Part shown: positions 43,721-56,265 of the stretch, in pieces
Position numbering within the stretch: the stretch's first letter is position 1
Layout of the letters: the number at the start of each line of letters is the position of its first letter
From: Tenrec ecaudatus
Taxonomy: Eukaryota > Chordata > Mammalia > Afrosoricida > Tenrecidae
Assembly (NCBI RefSeq): GCF_050624435.1
Contig: NC_134530.1
Span: forward strand, 149,024,721 to 149,088,720
DNA length: 64,000 nt
Reading direction: 5' to 3'
The notes under the pieces: model-generated
What the model was told of the DNA's origin: nothing
Seen by the model: only the letters and a program-made list of their open reading frames with translations
Database searches by the model: none
Program-made: the position numbers and the translations under genes

Positions 43721-44139
43721 ACTCCAAATAAATCTGAGAACTACTGAAATTTAGGAAAAAGTTTCCAGCTTGGAAGGAAAATAACTTTTTGTGGCCAGTG
43801 TACCAAAATATGAGAAAACTATTTGTAGAGTTACTTCACCAGCTGCTAACACCTATTCTACACCGTTTTTTTTTTTTTTTTTTGCATACCAGTTGAGGAA
43901 CTGTGTTTCACTTGGTTCCCTTATAAAGGAAGTGCTACAGGAAAGGGGGCGGGGAATGTTGATTCAGATGATATCCTTAGGGTTTTAAGCTTTTTTTTAA
44001 AAAAAAAATCTGTGTCACTATACTTAGAACACTAATGTATGTAGATATATATTCATGCAAAGAAACTACCTTGTATCTCATCATGTGAGTTGTTATCTAA
44101 TTTGATCCAAGGTACTTCTGAGATCCCCTCACGTTTTTA

Positions 44140-44975
44140 CACTGAGAGGTACTATAGTCTTTTCATAGTCATGCCACCCAGCAAGCCACTGGGACATGCT
44201 GTGTGCCAGCCAGACACTGTGATGGATGCTGTTTTGGATTGCAGAGGGCCCTTCATGCCCTCAGGGAACTGGCAGTTTAGGAATCAAGTTTTAAATAAAT
44301 AATTACAAGTAGTCATTCTTGGAATAAAATTCAGAATGGCCTTGAAATCAGTCTATGATCTGGCCCCTGCCTGCCTCTTTGGACCCTCCCTACTTCTCCT
44401 GTGCTGCCTCTTGTCACATAATCCAGCCACACTGGTTTCTTATTCAAATGGACCAAGAATGTTTGTTTTTGCTCCAACTGTTCTCTTTGACAGGAATGAC
44501 TCCTTGTCACTCATCTCAACGTAATTGCTGTCGCCTCTGGAAAGCTCCTCTGACCCGCTGGCATTAGACCAGTGGTTCTCAACCTTCCTAATGACTCGAC
44601 CCTTTAATCCAGTTCCTCAGGTTGTGGTGACCCCCCCAACCATAAATTATTTTCATTGCTACTTCATAACTGTAATTTTGCTACTGTTATGAATTAGGCA
44701 GCCCCTGTGAAAGGGTTGTTGGACCCCCAAAGGGGTCGTGACCCAAAGGTAGAGAACCGCTGCTTTGGAGTGTTTCTTCTCCAGCACACACTATCTCTTG
44801 CACCTCTGTAAGTTTTGTTTCCCCCATAGCGCTCATTACCTGCTGGTTGTAAAGTATGTCTCTCCCCACTAGAATGTAAGCCCGTGAGATGCCCATCTTA
44901 AATACCACAATAGCTTTTGTGTCTCCAGCAGCTCTTAGCACACACATAGTACACACTATGTACTTGTTAAATTAA
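44140..44975 (+). repeat. L2 3' region, interrupted by a SPIN-type element
   Basis: GTGTGCCAGCCAGACACTGTGATGG, TCTATGATCTGGCCCCTGCCTGCCTC, ACATAATCCAGCCACACTGG and, after the insertion, ACTAGAATGTAAGCCCGTGAGATG follow the L2 order. The blocks are at about 44,201, 44,350, 44,416 and 44,869. Confidence 0.75.
44570..44765 (+). mobile_element. hAT MITE with SPIN termini, inside L2
   Basis: The 196-bp element starts CAGTGGTTCTCAACCTTCC and ends with the inverted complement of CAGCGGTTCTCTACC. Inside are GTTGTGGTGACCCCCCCAAC, TTGCTACTTCATAACTGTAA and GGGGTCGTGACCC. The flanks CATTAGAC and CTTTGGAG agree at 5 of 8 positions, as for an aged 8-bp duplication. No coding capacity. Confidence 0.88.
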
Positions 44976-45985
44976 TAAGGGAAATCAATACAAATGTATG
45001 TGTGGTAAGTGCAAAGAAGTCATGGAGGATGCTGTAGGAGATTACCAGGGAAGCCAATTCCGTAGTCCTGGAAAGACAATATCTGTCAGCATAAAGCTCA
45101 CATATCTAATACTCTGAAAAAAACGGTCCTGGTTGAAGTGGGCGCTCCAGGTTGGCAGGTAATTTTGTTACGTGTGGTCACTTAGAGACCCAGGTTTCCT
45201 TCATTTTGTTCTCCCTTCCCTTGGGTCTTGTCCCCGCTGATTCCTCCTGGTAGAAGGGGAAAGGTGCAGAAATGGTGGCCTCATGTAGCGCCTCCACTGG
45301 AGGAGGCGAACTAGTCAACGAACAGAAACACGAAGAGAGTAGAGTTTGAGCCAAAGTAGAAACAGCCTCAGCCCCACAGAAGATGTGGACAGTGAAAAGC
45401 AGAATTTAAAGGATAACTCAGTCAGGGAAAGAGAAAGCTAAGAGGGGCAAAGGGGGTTGTGAGGGGGAACATTCTGTATGAAGGAACTCAAGCAGGGGAA
45501 AGCGAGGACTTCCCTAGGAACTGAGAGAAGGCCAGTTCTACCGGAAGAAGGGAGAGCCCCAGGGAGAAGGTGGGTGCGAAGGGAAGCTACTGCGATCACC
45601 AGGTTCCAGGTAGTGTAAACCCAGTTAATCCGAATGAGAGATTTTAGACTATCCTAAGGGCTTAATCAGAGGACAAATAGCATTTTTAATACCTTCCCTT
45701 GTAAGGTGAAGAAAGGGGTTGGGAGAGAGGAATTTTCGAAGAGGAGTTTGAACTCTTTGGGGTAGATCACTTAGGTTCAAGTTCAGCTGTCCAGATTGTA
45801 CAGTAGGAGGAGGGAAAAAATGGGAACAAAGAGATACCTAGGTGCTCTGGTGAGAGTTGCTTCTCTTGCTTTATTTTTGTCGACCACGTACCCCTATTTA
45901 CCTATTTGACTGATATGAATACGCTATCAGAGTGTGCTGGACAGTATGTCCACCTGTGTATATGTTAGTTGAGGACAGACTAGAG
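44976..45985. other. Intron 1, nothing recognised
   Basis: Purine-rich sequence without an identifiable repeat or RNA. Confidence 0.45.
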
Positions 45986-46110
45986 CAGTGGTTCTCCACC
46001 TTTCTAATGCCGGGACCCTTTCATCCAGTTCCTCTTGTTGTGGTGACCCCCTCAAAAGGGTCATTTGACACCCCCCAAAAGGGTTATGACTCACAGATTG
46101 AGAACAGCTG
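45986..46110 (+). mobile_element. hAT MITE with SPIN termini
   Basis: The 125-bp internally deleted copy starts CAGTGGTTCTCCACCTTTC and ends at AGAACAGCTG. Flanks GACTAGAG (45,978-45,985) and GGCCAGAG (46,111-46,118) agree at 6 of 8 positions. Confidence 0.85.
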
Positions 46111-47290
46111 GGCCAGAGGAAGAAATCAACCTGTGGTCCTTATTTTAGGCTATTTAGGTCACCAATGGTAAAGTTGTTTTGAAGAGGCAAAGATGAAAGG
46201 GAAGCGGCAGGTGTTTATTGTTGGTGTCTGAGAAGAGATGGAAGTTACTAAGGACTAAGGGCAAGCCATTGTAAAAAGACAACTGTGGTTGTCACGCCCA
46301 ACAGTCCCACTCTGGGTTTTAATCGAATTCTTTATCATAAGATGATTGCTCCGTAGTGCCTGTTGCGTGGGACACCAAGTAAGTGCTTAATAGATGGAAC
46401 CTTTATTGTTTATGCCAGGGAGTAGAGAGGCTTTTCACTGGAATGGCTTTCCAAGTCTTGGATTCCAGCAAGATGCAGTTTAATCTTTTTAGCAATGAGT
46501 ACACCACCCCCCCTAGCCATTGCCTATCAGTTCTAGTTTATGATTAACACAGTGAGCAAATCTGTCATCATCTTTAGATGGGCAAGTCCACGGAAAGTCC
46601 GGGTTTGAAACAAAGGCATTATTCCCAGCTGGAGCCAAGAGGTGTAACATTTCCAGGAAGTCAGGAGAAAAAAACGCTTTAATTTATTGGGAGCTGTTTC
46701 CATGTGAATTGAAAAGAGCTCATAATTTTCTTAACAGTGTGACACATAGTGTGTTTTCCATGAAGTTAATTTGGTGCCATGTGTTTGCTGGGACGGTGGT
46801 CTTAGTTATCTCCTAAGAGACACGTCTCCCCATGTGCTGAAGTCTGGTTATCATTTTGTGGAACATGCCCCCTTTTCCCATTGCTTGCAGAAATTGTTGT
46901 TAGCAGATTTTCAGAACATTGTGTAAGTTGGAGCCTGTTGATTGGTTGGCATTGTTGTTAGGCAAATTGAGTGTGTAGTTTTCTTCATACTTTGTGCTAG
47001 TTCTGGTTAGAATGAATCTGGGCCACTTTGTTAGCGTCTGGGTGGGCTTGATAAGGATTAAGTGCAGCATGTACATGCTTGCTGTGGGGAGGAAGACCAG
47101 TGAAATGCCGGGTGGTTCTTTTGTTTTTCTCCCCCTCCCCTCCCAGGTATATAAGAATTATATTTACTTGTTAAAACATCCTGACTAATTTCCTCAAACC
47201 TATGCTTAGGGAAGTTATTGCAATATGAAGGTTTGAAACCATCAGTGCCAGTCACTTGGTTCATTGGATGAAAGTTGTTGATAACATTCT
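46111..47290. other. Intron 1; possible MIR/L2 end near 46,340-46,410
   Basis: GTGCCTGTTGCGTGGGACAC...TAAGTGCTTAATAGATGG is MIR/L2-like. The rest is unrecognised. Confidence 0.4.
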
Positions 47291-47306
47291 GAGAAAGGTA
47301 TTCTTT

Positions 47307-48032
47307 AAAAAATAATTTTTTAAAAAAATTAGATCATTTTATTGGGGGCTCTGACAGCTCTTATGACAATCCATGCTTGATCAATTGTATCAAGCATATT
47401 TGTACACATGTTGCCATCATTATTTTCTAGACATTTATTTTCTATTGAGCCCTTGGTATCAGCTCCTCTTTTTCCCCCTATCTCTTCTCCCCCTTGATAA
47501 ATTATAATTATAAATTATAATTATTTTCATATCTTACACCGACCACTGTCTCCCTTCCCTCATGGTCTCTGTAGTTACTCCTTCTGGAGGGTGTGCGTGT
47601 TTGTGTGTGTGTATGTGGTTATGTGTCCATGATTGCAGTGGGTTCCCCCTTCCCTCCCCTCTTCCCACCTTTCCCTTCCTCTTCTGGTATGGCTACTCCA
47701 ATTCCTATTTCTGGATTCCATGTGTCCTGAGCTTCTATCTCTTATGTGTACCTGTGCACATGCTCTGGCCTAGCTCAAGGTGAAAGGCAGTACTGGTGAG
47801 GTCATGATAGTGGGGGTTGAGGAAGCCTTAAGGAACCAGAGAAATAGTGTGTTTCATCCATGCTTTATTGCACTCTGGTTGACTCATTGCCCTGGTTGAC
47901 TCATCCATTCCTTGTGACCCTTCTGTGAGAGGACGTCCCATTGTCTACAGATGGGTTTTGGGTCTCTGCTCTGATCCCCCTCATTCTCAATAATGTGTTT
48001 TTTGTTGTTGTTTGTTTTGGGTCTTTTGGGTG
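47307..48032 (-). repeat. LINE 3'-end family, older subfamily
   Basis: It begins TCATTTTATTGGGGGCTCTG after an A/T-rich stretch. Target repeats GAAAGGTATTCTTT (47,293-47,306) and GAAAGGCATTCTTT (48,033-48,046) differ at one base. Confidence 0.85.
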
Positions 48033-48046
48033 GAAAGGCATTCTTT

Positions 48047-48748
48047 TTAAAGCCTATCTAATTACAAGCATACTTAAAATTTGATAATACATTTCAGGAA
48101 TTTTTTGAGCACTTTTACTATAGACCTTCCTATTTGCTGAGAGCTACAAATAGCAGACTTTGTATCCCAATCCTTTTAGTATTTAAAGTTTGTGTTTATT
48201 TTTACTAGCTGGATTGCTAAGTCAAGTCATTTAACAGATACAAAAGAAAACATTTTGTTTTGTTTCATTGTTTTGGGTATGTTTTAACAGGTGTATATTA
48301 AAAGGAGCTCTAGTATGTTTTTATTTAGTAATATATCATTAATAGAACAAATTCATAAAGTGATAACATTAGTGTTATCTAAATTTAGATTGCAATTTTT
48401 ATCTTTTTCTCCTCAAAGTTCATATGAATTAGGAAAATTCTTTCTTAAAATATACCCAACCTGCATATAAGAAATTGAAAAATGTTCCAGCTCTCCAGCT
48501 CAGTACAGATGGTTATTAGTTGCACTCACTCAGGCACAACAAAATGAACACAATTGCTCCATGGTATTCTGTTTCTACTTGTATGTGTTTATTCTCTTAT
48601 GACTAGTAAAATTATACTCTGGATAGGAGTAGAAACTTCCATCCTGTTTGGCAACCCACACAGATAAAGACGAGGGACATTCAAACAACATTTGAAATAT
48701 TATAGTTTAATGTTTCTTTAGTACTTTCATACTGTCGCTTTATATAGT
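48047..48748. other. Intron 1, AT-rich, nothing recognised
   Basis: No gene, RNA or repeat recognised. Confidence 0.45.
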
Positions 48749-48931
48749 GTGAGCCATGGTGGCACTGTTGAGTAAACATTGAACTGCTAAGCACAGGGCT
48801 ATCAGTTCAAACCCTCCAGCTTCGTCTTGAATGATGATAAGGCTGTCTGTTCCTGTAGAGATTTTCAGCTTGGAAACCCTGTGCAGGGTTGCTTTGAGTC
48901 AGAATCGACTTGATGGCAGTGGATAGGTCTA
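48749..48931 (+). repeat. AfroSINE
   Basis: GAGCCATGGTGGCACTGTTG to GAATCGACTTGATGGCAGTG. Confidence 0.82.
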
Positions 48932-49027
48932 GCTTAACATCAGTGGTAAGGATATGTGTTAGACATGAAATAGATAGGCTGGGCTCATATAATTTAGGCA
49001 GCAAATACTGTGTGCCTCGCTATTGCC

Positions 49028-49190
49028 AACGAGCCCTGGAGGAAGCACTTGGCTGTTAACCGAAAATGGTGGTTGAAATCCACCAACCACACCACCAGAG
49101 AAAGATAGGGGCGTCTGCATTTGTAAAGAGGGACAGCCTAGGAAAGAAGCCCTATGTGGCTCTCTGCTGGCTCTCTGTGAGGACACCTAG
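49028..49190 (+). repeat. AfroSINE, diverged
   Basis: ACGAGCCCTGGAGGAAGCAC, AGAGAAAGATAGGGGCG and TGTAAAGAGGGACAGCCTAG. Confidence 0.65.
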
Positions 49191-49199
49191 CAACCACAG

Positions 49200-49814
49200 G
49201 TATTGCTGGGGTTCCATTTAGGCTAAGAGATACAAACAAAATACCAGATTGAAATGGTATTGGTGGAATTTACCTTGTAGCTGGGAATATAGCAGTAAAT
49301 GAATCATTACAAGGAGTTGTGGGAGTGTAGATGGGAGGTTTACAAGACCAGGGAGGTGATTGTGGCATGTGGGGAGGAGAGGTTGTCAGGGAAATTTTCC
49401 CAGCAGGTACCCCTGAAATCAGGGCCTGAAGGTGAGGGATTATGGAGTAGCCCTCCAAGAACTGGAAGCAGAACAGATGGCTGGAATGGGGAATTTAGGT
49501 GGGAAGGTGAGTGGCCAAATGTGAGAGTTTCTAAAGGCAGGTTGAGGATTCTGGACTTCCTCCAGAAAGTGGTGAAAGGCCCCGAGGGAGAGGAGGAGGG
49601 AGGGGTCAATGAGCTAACCTGGCATCTCCCTGCATTGTTCAGTCTTTTTGAGTCGGTTTGGGGAGACGGGTTTGGAGATTGGGGACAGTGTGAAAGGATG
49701 GTGCCTGTCTGGGGCTGGAGAAATGGCTGACTTGAAACTGCTGCCTTTGTAAGACCCGGACCTGAGCAGGCTCATGTGTTAGAGAGAATACAGGAGAGGA
49801 ATAGGTCAGGATAA
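49200..49814. other. Intron 1, nothing recognised
   Basis: A G-rich stretch with overlapping open frames on both strands (up to 143 codons), with no domain or codon pattern suggesting a gene. Confidence 0.45.
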
Positions 49815-49921
49815 TAATGGCCGTGTGCCAGGCACTCAGCACTGTGTGCATTAAATCACTGAGTCCTTGGACAGATCCCAGGAGGGGCAGATGTTACTGC
49901 CCTCATGTTAGAGATGAAGAA
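49815..49921 (+). repeat. MIR
   Basis: GTGTGCCAGGCACTCAGCAC, TGCATTAAATCACTGAG and GTTAGAGATGAAGAAG fit the MIR pattern. Confidence 0.65.
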
Positions 49922-50110
49922 GAGTCCCTGGGTGGCACCAACAGTTAAACACGTAAGCAATGGGTTGGTCTTTTGAGCCCACCCAGAGGTACGTCAGGAG
50001 CTAAGCCGGGCAAGCTGGTGGTAAAAAACCCTGGTCTTGTAAACCCTGTGGGGCAGTTGTGTTCAGACACATGGGGTAGATACAAGTCAGAACTGACTTG
50101 ACTGCAATTA
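49922..50110 (+). repeat. AfroSINE
   Basis: GAGTCCCTGGGTGGCACCAA to CAGAACTGACTTGACTGC. Confidence 0.75.
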
Positions 50111-50126
50111 ATACCTCAAACCTGCC

Positions 50127-50298
50127 ACTCACTGCCACCCAGCTGATTCCGACTCATAGTGACTTAGTGGGTCAGTGTAGAACTGTGCCTTTGGGTTTCT
50201 ACAACTGCAAATCTTTATGGTAGCAAATAGCTGCATCTTATCTGAGTGTGAACTGCTGGTCTGGTGGCTAGTTTAATCCACGACACCAGGGCTCCTTA
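50127..50298 (-). repeat. AfroSINE, first of three in a row
   Basis: CACTCACTGCCACCCAGCTG to CCACGACACCAGGGCTCC. Confidence 0.85.
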
Positions 50299-50335
50299 AC
50301 AATAAAAAATAACCAAATTCTCGGCCCCAAATTCT

Positions 50336-50475
50336 AGGCCCTTGAGTTGATACTGACTCATATCAAGCCTATGGGACAGGGTAGAACTGCCCTGTGGGTT
50401 TCCAAGACTGTAACTCTTGATTGGAGTAGAAAGCTGTCTTTCTCCTGCAGAGCAGCTGGTGGTTTCAAACTGCTA
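50336..50475 (-). repeat. AfroSINE, second of three in a row
   Basis: GATACTGACTCATATCAAGC to GGTGGTTTCAAACTGC. It lacks the SINE head. Confidence 0.85.
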
Positions 50476-50477
50476 AA

Positions 50478-50682
50478 GCTTACACTTACTGCCATCCAAT
50501 CAATTCTGACTCATAGTGAGTGACCTGAAGGACAGGGTAGAATTGCCTCTGTGGGCTTCTGAGGCACTAAATCTTTGTGGAAGTAGATTGCCTCATCTTT
50601 CTCCCTCAGAGTGGCTGGTCGTTTCGAATTGCTGACCTTGCAGTTCACTATGGAGCCCTCTGCCCCACCAGAGCGCCTAAAC
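50478..50682 (-). repeat. AfroSINE, third of three in a row
   Basis: CACTTACTGCCATCCAATC to CCCCACCAGAGCGCC. Confidence 0.85.
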
Positions 50683-51689
50683 ATCCTAAATGAGCAAATT
50701 GAGGCTCTTTGTTTCCCTGTACTTTGGCTTGAGGTACTTGGTATGAGTTAGATTTCCTGACTGAGCTACTGAGGGAGAAGACTGGGGATGAAGTGGAGGA
50801 AAGGGGCTAAGTTCAGCATGGACCCTTTTGAAGCTGAGATAGCTGCATGCCCATAGTAAATGAATACCTCGTTATAAGACTCTGAACTTCAAGAAGTCTG
50901 AATTAGAGAAATAGATTTGGTAATCTTTTGTAGGTGACTATCTGGGGAGTGCTTATTGAAAAGACGAAACGTGCAGAGAGAGAAAAGGGGTTAACCAGCT
51001 ATCTGAGAGAGTTGGATGGTTGAGAAAGGGAGAAGGCATATATGAAATGGCTTGTGTGCTAGGTCAAATGTTTGGACTTTAGTCTCAAAGTAATCATTCT
51101 GGGTTTATTAGTCTTAAGGTTTATTGGGCCTGAAGTGTCTATGGCACCTCCACTCTGTCCCTCTGTGTTTTGCTAAGATACTTCTTCAGTGCCTTGGCAG
51201 ACTCTACAGTCGTCTCATCATCTGGACTGCTTTCTTCTGAATACTTCCTTCGGTCCTTGTAGCAGCCAGAGCTAAACACCATGTGTATGTAATCCAGTGG
51301 GCAGCCTGCACGTGGTCTGTGGCGCTCTGTGGATGAGATGCAGTTAGTCAGGGAGGGGAGGTAGACATTATTTACATCATGTTTCTCTTGTTATCATCTG
51401 CAAGTGTATCTTATGTATGCTGCGGCTAAGCCTTGTATCTCTTGCCTTTGTGCTTTGTGCATTTCATATTTTGGGCCTCAGTATAGGAGCATTTGCGTTG
51501 TGTCATTGCTTGATTTGCCTTCTAGTTTGGAGGGTGGGTGGGGTGGGGCAGGGGACTGTTACTTAGCAAACTTAAGTGTCCTGCCCAACTCACGTTCATC
51601 TGTGACTTTTAAAAACATGTCATCAATGTCCACATGTAGAGAATTGATTAAAACGTCATTGCAGCCAGGAATGAAGACAGAGCTCGGAA
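50683..51689. other. Intron 1, nothing recognised
   Basis: No gene, RNA or repeat recognised. Confidence 0.45.
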
Positions 51690-51810
51690 ATGTGCTCAGG
51701 AGCCAGAAGGCCGGTGTTTGAATTCCAGTGCTGCCGCTTTAATAGCGGTGCGAGCTATTGTCTCTGTGCCTTATTTTCTTTGTCTTTAAAATGGGGATTA
51801 TGGGAATCGC
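51690..51810 (+). repeat. MIR
   Basis: GTTTGAATTCCAGTGCTGCC, CTCTGTGCCTTATTTTCTTT and AAAATGGGGATTATGGGAA match the MIR core. Confidence 0.7.
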
Positions 51811-52078
51811 TTTTCAAGAGCTGTGGTCAGACCAACACGAGTGCTGCGGGTCATAATAGGACCAGTCATCTAAACTGTGAGATTTTATAGACTATCATAG
51901 ATGTTCATGCTCTTTACCAAATCTATCCATGCATTGGTTGCGTGCCAGGAAGTGGTTAGGGATGTGTAGTTAGACCCCAAATGGTAACCTTCTGAAACAG
52001 AAGCAAGTTTTGGAAAAGGTATAAAGTACAGAGTAGACCAGGTTCAGGTTAGTTCATTTGCGGCTTTTCTAAACGTGA

Positions 52079-53251
<1,173 letters not shown>

Positions 53252-55282
53252 TGATAGTTAACATACTAGGGTTCCATGTAACAGTGAACTGGTTTATCTG
53301 CAGATTCTGAGGTAGAAATAGGACAGTGTGGTTTAGCTTAGCTCGTGTGTGTGATGAGTTGTATAGTGGTAGCTGAATTCTGAAGTTTTATATAGTGGAA
53401 CAACGAACTCAGGGTGGTTTGTTGCTAGTTGAATTATATTAGCATGCAGTTCTTTAGTATCAGCCTACTAGTTCTCATTATGTAAAGTTTTGTGCTTATT
53501 TGCAATGAATCTGGGGATATGCTGTCCATACCCCCCCACGCCCCACCCCCGTGCTCTTCCCCCTTCATCTCCTCCCGGCTCATTTCTTGGCAGGTGAAAT
53601 GGCCTTGGTGCTAAATTCAGGCTTAACTTTACCACCATTTTATTTTTATACCTTCCTTTTCATATAAAAAGTAAGATTTGGTTTAGATGACTGGAAGTTG
53701 GAATACTTGGAATTTACAGGACTATCCCTGACTGACTGTGACCCACATGCCTTATGCTTTAGTAGGTCATGTGTGCAGATTGGTACTTCTAGCGTAGTTT
53801 TCTTCATAATCGGAAACGCTTATGGGCAGCATTTCAGTGTTGGTATGTACAATCCCATCTGCTCTGTAGCCAGAGAACATTGCTGAAAAAGGGAGAAAGC
53901 ATTTATTTTGTGGGGAAGCTTTTAAAATGAGCACTCTTTATTTCTCAGCACCTTCCTCATTTGTTCTAAATTTAGTCTTATTCTGTGACATTTTTGACAT
54001 GAATCAGGTGGGCTGAAGAAATCCTCAACAGGCTTTGATCTCTGGTTTCATGCTGTCATCGGTAGCTTTGGCCAGCTTTGAGACTCTCACATTTATGAAT
54101 TTATTCAAGTATTTTCATCTGCTGGTTTCCTTTCCTTGAGCAACTCTGCTACCCTGCCCCCCCCCCCTCTCCCCACCATCCATCCCTCTCTCCATCCATC
54201 CAGCCACACTGGACAGGAACGTGGAAGAGTGTTCTGAGTGGGGCTGGGGAGAGACCCAAGCAACAGCTGCGGCACGAGGGAGGGTGGTCAGCCTTCCCTT
54301 TCTTCATCTCCTCTAGTCAGTGCCACAGACGTTCCTTCACTTAACCATTTGTCCAGAGAACGTGCATCCCCTTGTGTTAACAGTAGTTTTCAGATAGAAA
54401 AAGAGAGGGCTTGATGGCATCGGCTGTTTTTTTATTTAGTAAGAGAAGAATTATTGCATGAAACCATTTCTGATGGGTTTTTCTCTTCAAGGGTAACTCA
54501 GCTGTGAGGGGTATAAATATCAACCTCTGGCAGCTCATCAACCTTCTTTAATGTCAGTTCAGTGGACCATTGCTCAGTGGCAGGCTGCTGGCCTTTGTAC
54601 CTCTTCCTTATCCGTAGACTTTAATTGTAGTTTGCCATTGGAGTCATTTTGTTTTGATTTGGTTTTTATTTTGAATGTTGGTTAGGTTTGCCTACCCCAC
54701 TGGTAATAACTCTTCAACAAAATGTCCTGGGAATCCAGAGCAGATTAGTTATGAACTGCCGGTGTCATTTCAGTAGAGCCAAGTTTACCCGTTAGAAGCA
54801 GGCGTTCATTCTGTGTCGCCCACAATATGTCCTGTATCTAAGGTTGGACAGCACTCACAACTTAACTTGAGTGATCTGTCCTGTCACAGTAACTTGACAA
54901 AGAGAGGAAGGCAGATGGAAGAGCCGCTGTGACCTGCACCTGTCGCTCATGTTAGCTACAGTGGATAAGCGGCTTGTGTGTTGCTTTATTTGCCCTCGCC
55001 TGTCTTTCAGAAAACCTCAGTAAAATCTTTTGGCTGGTGAAATCTTCTGACTCCAAACCCAATCTCCTTCCTTCCCTCCTTTTTATTTTACGTTACTTCA
55101 TCTTGTCAACAACATGCCAAACTATTCCCAGTTGGCTAAACAACCCAAGCAGTGGAAGCAATATCTGTTCTTTGTGCTGGTCCCCGGCAAATGTGGACTG
55201 ATGCTAGCAAAGCCTTATCTTGTAGGGGCAAAGGTTCACCATGCTTACGTGATCAGTGGCTTTCTATTTTGAACAAACTACA

Positions 55283-55499
55283 TTCAAGCCAAACCCATTG
55301 CTGTGGAGTCGGTTCCAACTTAGAGCAAACCTTATAGGACAGGGTGCAACTGCACCCCGCCCCCAGGGTTTCCCAGGAGATCATCTTTACAGCAGCAGAC
55401 TGCCACAGTGTTCTCCCACAGAGGGGCGGGTGGATATGAACCACCAACTTTTTAGTTAACCAGTGAGTACTTTAAACACTTTGCCACTAGACCCCCAAC
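55283..55499 (-). repeat. AfroSINE
   Basis: AAACCCATTGCTGTGGAGTC to AACACTTTGCCACTAGACCC. Confidence 0.8.
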
Positions 55500-55500
55500 T

Positions 55501-55760
55501 CAGTGTTTCTCAAAAATGGGTGATGCTGCCCCCTGGGGGGCACTGGAACAATCCAGGGAGGCTGCAACAGAGCTCTCTTTGCAAAGTTGTTCTTTGGGGG
55601 TGGGGGAATCACTGATTAATTTTTTTTTTCCCTGAAGAGAGGATGATGGATGGCAGGCCCTATACCTTGAAAACTTTTGACATTTCCTAAACCAACTAGC
55701 TGGTCTTTAGTTCAGTCTACCATCACTTTGTTGTGTATGTGAGGACAAGATGTAGAGAAG
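55501..55760 (+). repeat. Possible old hAT MITE
   Basis: CAGTGTTTCTCAAAAATGGG and GGGGGGCACTGGAACAATCC resemble the start of an old hAT-type element. The far end is not defined. Confidence 0.35.
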
Positions 55761-56082
55761 GAAAATATTTTTCAGTTTAGCTGATACAATACAAACAATT
55801 CCATTTCCTCTGGTGGTGAAACTTCAGTTTGACCTAAGCCACAGATGCCGGAAGCTAAACTTTCTGTAATATCTCTGATCTGGTGAGTAGCTCTCTTTCT
55901 CTAAAATGGGGAAAAAGCATACGCGTGAAAATGGCCGGAGAATGGTTTGTGCTGCAGCATGATGCTAACCTTAGCCAGCTCTGAGCCCCAGGGAGATGGA
56001 ACTCTACAGAGCCATAGAGGATGTTTCCGATGTAAAGAGCTTTGTTGTTGGGAAATTACAAAAAGGGATGGGACCTTACAGT

Positions 56083-56265
56083 AAGGAACCCTGGTGGCGT
56101 AGTGGTTACACATTAGGCTGCGAACTGCAAGCTGAACTGTTCACAACCACCAGCTACTCCTCAAGAGAAAGATGAGGCTTCTACTCCTGTAAAGAGATGG
56201 ACTTTGGAAATCCACAGGGTCGCTCTGAATCGGAATGGACACAATACCGTGAGTTGTTTTGTTTT
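56083..56265 (+). repeat. AfroSINE
   Basis: GGAACCCTGGTGGCGTAGTG to CTGAATCGGAATGGACACAA. Confidence 0.85.

Noticed and set aside
49299-49730. 143-codon plus-strand open frame in intron 1
   Set aside because: The G-rich sequence is open in more than one frame, and no domain is seen.
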